Assembly: GCA_903825245.1 (NCBI GenBank)
Contig: CAIJZX010000020.1
Coordinates: 1 to 37,106 of the forward strand
Length of the DNA: 37,106 bases
Reading direction: 5' to 3'
Source of the DNA: Candidatus Kerfeldbacteria bacterium
GTDB taxonomy: Bacteria > Patescibacteriota > Patescibacteriia > SBBC01 > CAIJZX01
Shown: positions 14,639 to 21,260 of the stretch, in pieces
Position numbering within the stretch: the stretch's first letter is position 1
Layout: each line of letters starts with the position of its first letter
Position numbers and translations under genes: made by a program
The notes under the pieces: generated by a model
What the model saw: the letters and a program-made list of their open reading frames with translations, nothing else
The model's database searches: none
What the model was told of the DNA's origin: nothing

Positions 14639-15535
14639 ATGGATACCACACAGGTATTGATTATTGGCGCCGGTCGCATTGGCCGAGTACTCGCCGACCT
14701 GATTGCAGACGGTTCATCCGAAGCGACTGTTGCCTTGTGGGATAAAAATCCACAACTTGTCCTTGGACAAATGCCATTGACCTCATCCGTACCGTCAGCG
14801 ACGGTTATTTTTATCTGCACGCCGTCGTGGACGATGCGTGACGTACTAACCGAGATAGTGCCACTGCTATCAAAAAAAACACTGATCATCACTTTGGCTA
14901 AAGGTTGTGAAGTCGCAACCGGAAAAACAATGCCCGAGGTAGTACAAGAACTACTACCGAAACAGCCGTATGCGATTCTCGGCGGACCGATGTTGGCTGA
15001 AGTTCTCCATCACGGCCATCGCGGAATCGGCATCCTGGGAACGACAAATAAAACCGCGGCTGGTATTGTCACCAAGCTTTTTGCGGAAACACAACTGGCA
15101 ATCCAGCCGACAACAGATGTCACCGGTGTCGCATTAAGTAGTTGTTTAAAAAATGTGTATTCATTTCTTGTTGGTCTTGCCATCGGTTCTGGTATGAGCA
15201 CTGATGAACAACGCGTGTTTTTCAAGAAAGCACAACAAGAATTTGTGGCGTGCGGCCTAGCACTCGGTGTCCAACCGGCCACAATCAACGGACCGGCCGG
15301 CCTTGGTGATTTTCAAGAAACCGCAACCAGTCCGTCGTCACATAACCATCGTTGCGGATATGATTCCGGACAACAGCGGGCAATAGTTTGTTCCTGCGAA
15401 GGAACGACGAGTATACCATCGATCATCCGTCGTCTCAAGCAACCAAAAGATTTTCCGTTATTGTCTTTTTTGCAAAACACTCTCGACCACCGACAAACCG
15501 TCGCCGATATACACCAGGTAGCGGCGGTCAAGTAA
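14639..15535 (+). CDS. gpsA: NAD(P)-dependent glycerol-3-phosphate dehydrogenase, GpsA type
   Basis: 298 residues, slightly shorter than the usual 320-340. The N-terminal nucleotide-binding motif is GAGRIG (10-15). Then come IFICTPSW, LAKGCE, GGPMLAEV, the catalytic-lysine region LKNVYSFLVGLAIG and the C-terminal GPAGLGDFQETATSPSSHNH, equivalent to the GLGDL...TSxxSRN signature. The enzyme reduces dihydroxyacetone phosphate to sn-glycerol 3-phosphate, the backbone of phospholipids. The segment after the signature is shorter and less conserved than in model enzymes. Gene start ATG 14639 lies three bases after the dsbA-like stop, so the two are cotranscribed. Confidence 0.85.
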   Translation: MDTTQVLIIGAGRIGRVLADLIADGSSEATVALWDKNPQLVLGQMPLTSSVPSATVIFICTPSWTMRDVLTEIVPLLSKKTLIITLAKGCEVATGKTMPEVVQELLPKQPYAILGGPMLAEVLHHGHRGIGILGTTNKTAAGIVTKLFAETQLAIQPTTDVTGVALSSCLKNVYSFLVGLAIGSGMSTDEQRVFFKKAQQEFVACGLALGVQPATINGPAGLGDFQETATSPSSHNHRCGYDSGQQRAIVCSCEGTTSIPSIIRRLKQPKDFPLLSFLQNTLDHRQTVADIHQVAAVK

Positions 15536-15557
15536 TACATCGTTTCAGATACCATTG

Positions 15558-15580
15558 TTCCTGTGTGAGGGAATTTTTTT
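15558..15580 (+). terminator. Weak rho-independent terminator
   Basis: A short stem TTCCT / GGGAA with one wobble pair, followed by seven T, after the gpsA-like gene. Confidence 0.45.
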
Positions 15581-15591
15581 ATTTTCCAGAC

Positions 15592-15619
15592 TTGACATTT
15601 CCTGTGTTTGTGCTACGGT
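15592..15619 (+). promoter_or_regulatory. Promoter of the exported-protein genes (TTGACATTTCC class)
   Basis: TTGACA (15592-15597), 16 bases, TACGGT (15614-15619) with TG before it. The stretch TTGACATTTCC and the following TTTGTGCTA are shared with the promoter at 28203 and partly with that at 20595. Confidence 0.6.
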
Positions 15620-15687
15620 GCGAGCGATACATAGGTATCAATCATCTTTGACAACGTCATAAGACCTCAACAATAGAGGAGGAAACT

Positions 15688-15706
15688 CTACTACAGTATG
15701 TAGTAA
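15688..15706. promoter_or_regulatory. Palindromic operator-like site O2
   Basis: CTACTACA (15688-15695), GTA, TGTAGTA (15699-15705). It lies in the leader, about 70 bases after the expected start and 35 before the ATG at 15741, so it could act as DNA or as an RNA hairpin. A second Shine-Dalgarno-like GAGGAGG lies just before it, but the nearby ATG is followed at once by a stop. Confidence 0.45.
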
Positions 15707-15740
15707 GATTCGTAGTAAACCCCAACGTTGGAGGAGTGGA

Positions 15741-16946
15741 ATGAAACGATTCGCTGTATCAACAGCTGTTTTGACCGCGGCGCTGCTTCTCGCTGTGCCG
15801 GCTTGGTCGCGCACGATCAGGGAGGCTCTGCCCCCGAGCGTGGACAACATCGTCAATCACGAGATCTCTGCTCGCTATACCGGAGCTAAGGTTGTCGACT
15901 GGGTGTTGACGGAGGAGTTCACCGACGGCGGCATCAACTTGCCCGAGCACTCTTGGCAGGATCTGGTGGGACGCGACAGTCTCGTCGACGTCAGTAAGAA
16001 CGAGCTCGGTTTGTTCTTCACGTTCACCTCACCGAAAAGGTTCAACCAGGTATTCACACACGGCAACAAGAAGTACGACGGTTTGCAGCAGTACCTCTTG
16101 CGTGCAGCGCGCGGCGATTCCGTCGTGCGCGGCCTGACCAGAACGGTACTGGCAAACCGTACGTTGCCGAACTACCTTCGCGCCGGGTTGTGGGTGAAAA
16201 TCGAAATGCCCGCCGGCGGAAACAATCCGTTCCGGCAGGACATCGTTCACCAGCCGGATCTAACCAACTACGTGACTCGGCAGGAGTTCAACGACTTCCA
16301 GTTGGCAGTCGGCGACTCATTGCGCGATCATCGCACGATGCTTACCAAGCACGATCTGCAACTCGCCGAAGACAAGCAACGCCTGGATGAGCTCAAGCAC
16401 CGTAGACCCGGCGAATTTCTCACCGGCGATTTCGGTGCGTCAGTGTTCGGTGGATACTTCACCGGCACTTTCAACAAACTGTCGTACAACTGTCCGACCG
16501 TCGGACTTGCTGGCCGCTTCATGGACTTCAAGGTCGAGGGATTTCTCGGAGACCTTGGGAACTGGAGCCAACAACCCGATACCATCGGTAACAACATCTA
16601 CACCGCCTTCAAAAACAATCACATTGAAGGCGGCTACGTCGGTTGGGCACCGTTGCAGGGTCACAACTACCAGTTCGGCAAGTTCTGGTCGTTGGGCGTG
16701 ACCGCCATTCACGCTCACAACTCCGATTTGCAGAACTTCGCCAACAACGAAACGTTCTACGGCGGCCCGGCAGGAGAATTCGCAATTCCATTGCCGTTCA
16801 TCACTCCCGAAGTGTGGGTCACGGCCGGCTACAGTCGTACCAAGACACTGCCGACCGCCACCACGTCCAACCCCAACCTGATTCCGAAGACGAGCGAAGG
16901 ATTCGGTGCTGCTGTCCGATTCACGGCCGTCATCGGTCATCACTAA
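15741..16946 (+). CDS. Exported protein with possible C-terminal beta-barrel-like domain
   Basis: 401 residues. A signal peptide (about 1-23, ending PAWS) is followed by a mixed domain to about residue 195, a predicted coiled-coil segment rich in D, R, L and Q (about 183-225) and a C-terminal region of about 175 residues made of alternating strands and turns (DFGASVFGGYFTGTF, VGLAGRFMDFKVEGFLG, HIEGGYVGWAPL, FGAAVRFTAVIGHH). The latter looks like an outer-membrane-type beta barrel or a beta-sandwich. The start is fixed by GGAGGAG before the ATG. No family is recognised. Base and codon use are more GC-rich than in the neighbouring core genes. A following lipoprotein gene is probably cotranscribed. 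Confidence 0.7.
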   Translation: MKRFAVSTAVLTAALLLAVPAWSRTIREALPPSVDNIVNHEISARYTGAKVVDWVLTEEFTDGGINLPEHSWQDLVGRDSLVDVSKNELGLFFTFTSPKRFNQVFTHGNKKYDGLQQYLLRAARGDSVVRGLTRTVLANRTLPNYLRAGLWVKIEMPAGGNNPFRQDIVHQPDLTNYVTRQEFNDFQLAVGDSLRDHRTMLTKHDLQLAEDKQRLDELKHRRPGEFLTGDFGASVFGGYFTGTFNKLSYNCPTVGLAGRFMDFKVEGFLGDLGNWSQQPDTIGNNIYTAFKNNHIEGGYVGWAPLQGHNYQFGKFWSLGVTAIHAHNSDLQNFANNETFYGGPAGEFAIPLPFITPEVWVTAGYSRTKTLPTATTSNPNLIPKTSEGFGAAVRFTAVIGHH

Positions 16947-16956
16947 GGAGACCATC

Positions 16957-17562
16957 ATGAGAAGACTTCTCGCGGTTGCTGGATTGATGGCTCTCGCGAT
17001 GATCACCGCGACGGGCTGCAGTAAAGACTCGAATCCGTTTCCGATCGGCCAGATCACGGCACCACCACCGGTCGTGAAACCGGACAGTGTGGAGGTCGAT
17101 AGTTGTTGGACCGACTCGACCGCCGCCTTCCGGACGAACCAAGTCACGCTGGCGGCGGAATATCCGCTGGCTGAACTCGTCGAGGGATGGACGGTTGCTT
17201 GTTCCGCTGAGAACAAGTACCGCGTTCCCTTCGTCTTCACCTACGACGCCAGTGGTGAGAACATGGAAATCTACTGGCAACAGTTGGTGTATCCCTTCAA
17301 CAAGATCTACTGGCTCACGCCGGATGGGTCGCAGACCATCCACCAGCCGGCTTCGACCGGTGACTACACAATCGTGATGACCAGCGTCAACGTGCCACTC
17401 GATACCTACAAGTTGGTGGCGCACTACCTGGGAGCTAGTGCCGCCCCAAGGAACGCCGCACATCCGTTTGCGGCATACAATGTACTGTGCCATCCGAAGA
17501 TCGCGGTGGCGCAAGCGACACAGTTCTGCACCACGTGCAAGCTGGTCAAGCGTCCGAAGTAG
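16957..17562 (+). CDS. Lipoprotein of unknown function
   Basis: 201 residues with a lipoprotein signal peptide; the lipobox ends TATGC (C21). The start ATG 16957 follows AAGGAG; an upstream in-frame start would lie inside the previous gene. The mature part contains further cysteines near the C-terminus (LCHPK, FCTTC) and a strand-rich middle. No family is recognised. It begins 10 bases after the exported protein gene and shares its promoter, so the two probably act together at the cell surface. A strong terminator follows. Confidence 0.75.
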   Translation: MRRLLAVAGLMALAMITATGCSKDSNPFPIGQITAPPPVVKPDSVEVDSCWTDSTAAFRTNQVTLAAEYPLAELVEGWTVACSAENKYRVPFVFTYDASGENMEIYWQQLVYPFNKIYWLTPDGSQTIHQPASTGDYTIVMTSVNVPLDTYKLVAHYLGASAAPRNAAHPFAAYNVLCHPKIAVAQATQFCTTCKLVKRPK

Positions 17563-17586
17563 AAGACAAGCTCGTCCTTTTTTCAC

Positions 17587-17616
17587 ACAGACTCCAATAC
17601 ACAGGAGTCTGTTTTT
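17587..17616 (+). terminator. Strong rho-independent terminator
   Basis: ACAGACTCC and GGAGTCTGT form a perfect 9-bp stem with an 8-base loop, followed by TTTT. It ends the 15741-17562 unit. Confidence 0.85.
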
Positions 17617-17623
17617 CTTTATA

Positions 17624-17671
17624 CCTTCCCCTCGTGTGAGGGGAAGGGAGGAACTCCAGCGAAAGCTGGAG
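17624..17671. repeat. Two adjacent perfect hairpins
   Basis: CCTTCCCCTC-GTGT-GAGGGGAAGG (17624-17647) and CTCCAGC-GAAA-GCTGGAG (17654-17671, with a stable GNRA-type loop). Neither is followed by a T-run. They adjoin the REP-like repeat at 17692. Confidence 0.65.
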
Positions 17672-17691
17672 GACGGCATGGGGTCACAAAT

Positions 17692-17809
17692 ACGTCCCCC
17701 TGTAAAGCCCTCCTGAGTTAGGAGGGCAACTCCGCAGTAGCGGAGAAGAGGAGGTTTGCAGGGGGACGGAGGAAGTGGGCACGAGCCGCAGCGAAGTGAC
17801 CACGACGGG
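17692..17809. repeat. REP-like repeat, full copy, with three-way-junction layout
   Basis: CGTCCCCCTG (17693-17702) and CAGGGGGACG (17759-17768) close a domain with two inner hairpins: GCCCTCCT/AGGAGGGC (17707-17727) and CTCCGC/GCGGAG (17730-17745). A third hairpin follows: GTGG g CAC ... GTG a CCAC (17775-17803). The ends match 9683-9748. Between 17810 and 17896 no further feature is seen. The whole 17563-17965 gap therefore holds a terminator, hairpins, this repeat, site O3 and a permease remnant. Confidence 0.7.
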
Positions 17810-17896
17810 GGGACAATTCCACAGTCTTAACTTTTAAGGAATTTCTAACAACAAAACCCGCGGCTGCAAAGAATATATATGCAACACAAAAACAAA

Positions 17897-17915
17897 CTAC
17901 TACACACTGTAGTAG
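17897..17915. promoter_or_regulatory. Palindromic operator-like site O3
   Basis: CTACTACA-CAC-TGTAGTAG, a perfect 8+3+8 inverted repeat. It lies between converging genes, right beside the permease remnant, so it does not obviously control a gene now. Confidence 0.45.
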
Positions 17916-17921
17916 ATAAAG

Positions 17922-17965
17922 CTATTCGTACCGCAACGCGTCAATCGGGTCCTTTTTTGCTGCGC
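17922..17965 (-). pseudogene. 3' remnant of a second MacB-type permease gene
   Basis: On the minus strand this encodes AAKKDPIDALRYE and a stop, identical in protein to the end of the intact permease at 18406-19638. The bases differ only at third codon positions or in the stop codon, so it is an old paralogous gene end and not a recent copy. It abuts the TAG of the 17966 gene, and the rest of the permease is absent. Confidence 0.75.
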
Positions 17966-18274
17966 CTATTTGGTCACCCTCCAGGTGCTCTGCTCTTCAC
18001 ATTTTTCTAGAGTTTTATACAACTCCATTGATTCCTCTGACGAGAGAGTGCCGCGGAAGTATTGAACGAAAGTTGTTAATGGCTTCAGCATGTTTCCCGC
18101 ACGTACATCAGCTAAAAAGCGCTGACCATCTTCGCTACCATCATTAATCATCTCGCTTAAGGTATCCATACGGGCAGCTAACTCTTCTGGCATGTTCTCT
18201 GGATGTTTCGCGTATCGTCGCCAGTTAAATGTCGCGGCCTGCTCGTTTTCTCTTCCCATTCTCAGCTCGTGCAT
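17966..18274 (-). CDS. Small acidic protein of unknown function
   Basis: 102 residues, charged and predicted mainly helical (ELAARMDTLSEMINDGSEDGQRFL, split here as ELAARMDTLS and EMINDGSEDG). No signal peptide, no membrane helix, no recognised family. A good promoter on the minus strand (TTGACC, 17 bases, TAGACT) lies 34-62 bases upstream. Two starts are possible: ATG 18274 or ATG 18259, the latter preceded by a weak GAG-rich site. It occupies the place where the body of a second permease gene should lie, so it may have arrived with, or after, that deletion. Confidence 0.6.
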   Translation of the reverse strand: MHELRMGRENEQAATFNWRRYAKHPENMPEELAARMDTLSEMINDGSEDGQRFLADVRAGNMLKPLTTFVQYFRGTLSSEESMELYKTLEKCEEQSTWRVTK

Positions 18275-18307
18275 AATAGTGATGATGGTTATTTGTAGGA
18301 CGTAATA

Positions 18308-18336
18308 AGTCTATCTCTTGTTGCCAGTTTGGTCAA
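18308..18336 (-). promoter_or_regulatory. Promoter of the 17966-18274 gene
   Basis: Minus strand TTGACC (18336-18331), 17 bases, TAGACT (18313-18308). No operator-like dyad is seen around it. Confidence 0.55.
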
Positions 18337-18405
18337 AATACTCCCACCCTGGAGTTACCAGACTACGATTGGCAGGCGAGAGCTATTGAACTATCTACGT
18401 AGGTA

Positions 18406-19638
18406 TTATTCGTACCGCAACGCATCGATCGGATCTTTTTTCGCCGCGCGAATTGCCGGCGCTAGTCCGAAGATAACCCCAACACCGAGCGAGAACAATG
18501 TCGCAATCAAGACTGCTTGCCAATTGACCAGAATCGTCAAATCAAATTTACTCTTCACAATAATACTCGCGACTTCAGCGATCGCGACGCCAATTGCTCC
18601 GCCAAATAACGACAATACAATTGACTCGGTTAAAAACTGCACCAAGATGTGCCAGAACGTCGCACCAACGGCTTTTCGTAAACCGATTTCTCGCGTCCGT
18701 TCTGTGACAGCAACCAACATAATATTCATAATGCCAATACCACCAACGATGAGCGAGATCGCAGACAAACCGACGATGGCTTTCGTAATCAAACTGAGAA
18801 TGTTATCGATCACGCTCAGTAAATCATCCTGCGTGAAAACGGTGGTATCGTTTGCGCCGTGGAGCTGCTGAAGTTTTTGTTGAATTTCTTTTTTGATAAC
18901 TTTCACATCAGCGTTGTCGCTCGCTTTCACGCCGATACGGAAAATTTGGGTATTGGTGTTGAGTGCCTTCGCGGTCGTAAATGGCACAATTGCTAGTCCG
19001 CCGGTACTACTACCAGCACTACTGAAGAGCGAGCTTGTCTGCGACATCTCGATGACACCGACGATGGAAAACTCGTTCTTCCCAAGTTGAATCGTTTTCC
19101 CCACAACATCTTTTACAGCCACGCCAGGAAACAATGTCGCGGCTGCATCTTTACCGACAACAATGACCTTACTCTTGTTTGTAGTATCGGCTATTGAAAT
19201 AAACCTACCGCCGATGAGTTTATACATCGTCATGAACTCCAAAAAGTTCGGCTCCGAGGCCATGACGATTGTTCCGCTTGCTTCTTTAGTTCCAACCGTC
19301 GGCACAGCCGCCATCAGGCCAAGCGGCGTCACGCCGGTAATATTCGGCAACTGTTTCATGGCCACGACGTCAGCATCCGTTAGGGTGGAGGCACCAACGG
19401 AAGCCGCCGGATTAAAACTGCCATTCGCGCTTTGCACTTTTCCTGGCAGAACAAACAAAATGTTCGTGCCGAGCTGTGTGACTTCAGAAGTAACATCATG
19501 CTTAATACCATTACCGAGCCCGATCAAAGTAATAATTTGCGCTACGCCGATGATGATACCGAGCATGGTTAAAAACGAACGCGTCTTTTTCGTCCAAATC
19601 GAGATTAATGCTGTCCGTACACTATGCCAGAGATTCAT
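18406..19638 (-). CDS. MacB-type ABC transporter permease
   Basis: 410 residues in the MacB/FtsX-like layout: an N-terminal helix after LWHSVRTALISIWTKKTR, SFLTMLGIIIGVA, a large extracytoplasmic MacB_PCD domain (about 45-275), and three C-terminal helices including GGIGIMNIMLVAVTERTREI and GLRKAVGA, ending FGLAPAIRAAKKDPIDALRYE in two conserved runs. With its ATPase it should use ATP to drive export of a peptide, lipid or lipoprotein from the outer leaflet by a mechanotransmission cycle; the substrate is unknown. The start ATG 19638 is the conserved one. A 15-codon in-frame extension to 19683 falls inside repeat element B. No membrane-fusion partner is visible. Confidence 0.92.
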   Translation of the reverse strand: MNLWHSVRTALISIWTKKTRSFLTMLGIIIGVAQIITLIGLGNGIKHDVTSEVTQLGTNILFVLPGKVQSANGSFNPAASVGASTLTDADVVAMKQLPNITGVTPLGLMAAVPTVGTKEASGTIVMASEPNFLEFMTMYKLIGGRFISIADTTNKSKVIVVGKDAAATLFPGVAVKDVVGKTIQLGKNEFSIVGVIEMSQTSSLFSSAGSSTGGLAIVPFTTAKALNTNTQIFRIGVKASDNADVKVIKKEIQQKLQQLHGANDTTVFTQDDLLSVIDNILSLITKAIVGLSAISLIVGGIGIMNIMLVAVTERTREIGLRKAVGATFWHILVQFLTESIVLSLFGGAIGVAIAEVASIIVKSKFDLTILVNWQAVLIATLFSLGVGVIFGLAPAIRAAKKDPIDALRYE

Positions 19639-19742
19639 CCCGTTAGAAGTGATAATAATAAGAAATGGTCGCGTACCTTCCATTGGGAATTTCTAATTGT
19701 GCCTAATTGAATAAACATAGTATTCTTCACTTCTAACGGGAT
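19637..19742 (-). repeat. Intercistronic inverted-repeat element, family J, copy B
   Basis: 106 bp. On the transcribed strand it runs from the A of the ATPase stop TGA to the AT of the permease ATG, just as copy A does in the copper operon. Terminal arms pair over 16 bases (ATCCCGTTAGAAGTGA) without mismatch and further with gaps. ATGA is present at both borders. The 3' half is open in frame with the permease, encoding MEGTRPFLIIITSNG, but copy A has a stop in the matching frame, so this is probably not a real extension. Confidence 0.8.
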
Positions 19743-20407
19743 CATACAATTTTTCCATCTTTCATTTTTATCGTTCGACTGGCGTGACTAGCGAGCTCCT
19801 CATTGTGCGTTACCAAGAGCAACGTTGTTCCTTGCTTGTTCAGGGTCTGTAGTATTTGCATAACTTCCTCACCGGATTTTGAATCGAGGTTACCCGTCGG
19901 TTCATCAGCGAGAATAACTTTCGGATTATTCATCAAGGCTCGGGCAATCGCCACGCGCTGGCGTTCACCACCAGAGAGTTGGTTCGGACGGTGTGTTAAA
20001 CGATGACCGAGATTAACTTGCTTCAGGAGTTCCGTTGCGCGTTGTTTAGCGGCTTTCGTTTTCGAGCTGTACATCGTCGGCAATAAAACGTTATCGAGGA
20101 CGTTGAGGTTCGGTAATAAATTAAACGTTTGAAAAATAAATCCGATAAACTCACTGCGGAGTTTCGCTAATTTTGCATCGCTCATGTTTTTATCCATGGT
20201 CACGCCGTCCAAGACATACGTCCCATCGGTTGGGCGGTCAAGCAAACCAATAACGTTCATCAACGTCGATTTACCACTGCCAGATTGTCCCATGATAGCT
20301 ACAAACTCACCGGCGTTGACCGACAACGACACGCCGTTCAGTGCAGAAACCACGGAATCACCGAGATCGAACTTCTTGGTGATGTTTTCGAGATTGATGA
20401 TAGCCAT
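19742..20407 (-). CDS. MacB/LolD-type ABC transporter ATPase
   Basis: 221 residues. Walker A is GQSGSGKST (40-48), the signature LSGGERQR starts at 144, Walker B is VILADEP (164-170), and the H-loop is [10 protein letters not shown]. The extended region and length match the MacB/LolD/FtsE-like class that pairs with single-gene permeases having a large external domain. It powers the permease encoded downstream. ATG 20407 lies about 18 bases after the -10, so the leader is short. The stop TGA is the first codon touching repeat element B. Confidence 0.95.
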   Translation of the reverse strand: MAIINLENITKKFDLGDSVVSALNGVSLSVNAGEFVAIMGQSGSGKSTLMNVIGLLDRPTDGTYVLDGVTMDKNMSDAKLAKLRSEFIGFIFQTFNLLPNLNVLDNVLLPTMYSSKTKAAKQRATELLKQVNLGHRLTHRPNQLSGGERQRVAIARALMNNPKVILADEPTGNLDSKSGEEVMQILQTLNKQGTTLLLVTHNEELASHASRTIKMKDGKIV

Positions 20408-20424
20408 AGAATGGAAGTCTCGAC

Positions 20425-20453
20425 AGTGTACCGTGTCTATGGATTTTTGTCAT
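20425..20453 (-). promoter_or_regulatory. Promoter of the ABC exporter operon
   Basis: Minus strand ATGACA (20453-20448), 17 bases, TACACT (20430-20425). The outermost arm of repeat E2 begins five bases upstream of the -35. Confidence 0.65.
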
Positions 20454-20457
20454 CACC

Positions 20458-20594
20458 ATTGTGATGCTGGTCTGCCCGCCGACAAGCAGGGTTGACCCAG
20501 CATCACAATAGCGATATAAGAGAATTTGCCGGACATGTTCTTGTGCAAAAAACACATTTGTAGTATTGCTTGAACCGGGCATTGTGGTGCTGGG
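20458..20594. repeat. Family E element, copy 2, with an extra third arm
   Basis: Three arms: ATTGTGATGCTGG (20458-20470), CCCAGCATCACAATAG (20496-20511) and ATTGTGGTGCTGGG (20581-20594). The middle arm pairs perfectly with the first (13 bp) or, with one U-G pair, with the third (14 bp), so only one hairpin can form at a time. The 20496-20594 part corresponds to the E1 element at 6547-6650. There is no ORF inside. Promoters flank both sides. Confidence 0.7.
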
Positions 20595-20623
20595 TTGACT
20601 TTTCCAAGGGTTCGTGCTAACGT
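20595..20623 (+). promoter_or_regulatory. Promoter of the secreted protein gene, directly at the repeat edge
   Basis: TTGACT (20595-20600) begins at the base after the repeat arm; 17 bases; TAACGT (20618-20623) preceded by TGC. It resembles the promoters at 15592 and 28203. Confidence 0.55.
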
Positions 20624-20675
20624 CGCTGCAAATTCGTCCATCGCTCTTCGCCAATATTCCACTCCTAGGAGGCTC

Positions 20676-21188
20676 ATGATGTGGCCTTTTGTCATCGTAC
20701 TTGCGCTCGGTGCTACGTCCGCTTTGCCAGACTCAGCTACTCCGGAGATTCTCGCACCATTCGGCTCAAACACTCAGGTTGAGCACCTGTTTTACCCAGC
20801 TACGATCTCCTTCGCCGTACCGGACAGCGCCAACGCTCCGTCGGCGCCGGACTGCTATCGGTACCGCGTCGGATTTTTCCGGAAGCATCTGGTCAACGAT
20901 TTCGTTATGACCGCGATCGTGCTTTCCAGCGGCGACACGCTCGGCGCGAACATGACTATCAGTGAGATGATGAACAAGATGCAGAACATGCCGGACAGCA
21001 CGTCGTTCAAGCCGCCGGTCCGGTGGGTTGTTCGCTACGAGCAGAAGAAGAACGGTGCAATCACCCGTGGCCCGATATTTGTTCAGCAATTCAACGAAGA
21101 TCGCCTGCAAGCGCTCAACAAGCGCTGGAAGAAGCAGATGCTGGTGATTCCGCCACCGGTCGTTCATCCCCCAAGCCCTTCACGTTAG
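20676..21188 (+). CDS. Secreted protein of unknown function
   Basis: 170 residues. A signal peptide of about 16-17 residues (MMWPFVIVLALGATSA) precedes a soluble domain with one cysteine and a proline-rich end (PPPVVHPPSPSR). AGGAGG eight bases before the ATG sets the start; a second ATG follows directly and could also be used. The mature part (FYPATISFAVPDSAN, YRVGFFRKHLVNDF, GPIFVQQFNEDRL) is not recognised. It is transcribed alone from the promoter at the edge of repeat E2 and ends in its own terminator. Confidence 0.7.
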   Translation: MMWPFVIVLALGATSALPDSATPEILAPFGSNTQVEHLFYPATISFAVPDSANAPSAPDCYRYRVGFFRKHLVNDFVMTAIVLSSGDTLGANMTISEMMNKMQNMPDSTSFKPPVRWVVRYEQKKNGAITRGPIFVQQFNEDRLQALNKRWKKQMLVIPPPVVHPPSPSR

Positions 21189-21203
21189 TGACTGGGCTTT
21201 TTC
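21173..21203 (+). terminator. Terminator of the secreted protein gene
   Basis: AAGCCC / GGGCTT with an inner CAC/GTG, followed by a T-run. The stop codon 21186-21188 lies inside the hairpin. Confidence 0.65.
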
Positions 21204-21211
21204 TTTGACAA

Positions 21212-21247
21212 AATATACCGCGCGGCCACGAGGCCGCGCGGTATATT
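21212..21247 (-). terminator. Very stable terminator of the S1 gene
   Basis: AATATACCGCGCGGCC and its exact complement (16 bp) with an ACGA loop (plus strand). On the minus strand it continues into TTTTG. It separates the converging secreted-protein and S1 genes. Confidence 0.8.
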
Positions 21248-21260
21248 GTTCAATGTAGCG

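Noticed and set aside
16440-17679. Two long minus-strand reading frames (16440-17240 and 16930-17679)
   Set aside because: They lie opposite genes with signal peptides, strong ribosome sites and a terminator, show no family features, and their length follows from the GC-rich codon use of the real genes.
19639-19683. A 15-residue N-terminal extension of the ABC permease
   Set aside because: It is encoded by repeat element B. The conserved permease N-terminus begins at ATG 19638, and copy A of the element has a stop in the equivalent frame.
20595-20675. A longer N-terminus for the secreted protein starting at TTG 20595
   Set aside because: That codon is the -35 box of the promoter, and the AGGAGG site and signal peptide place the start at 20676 or 20679.
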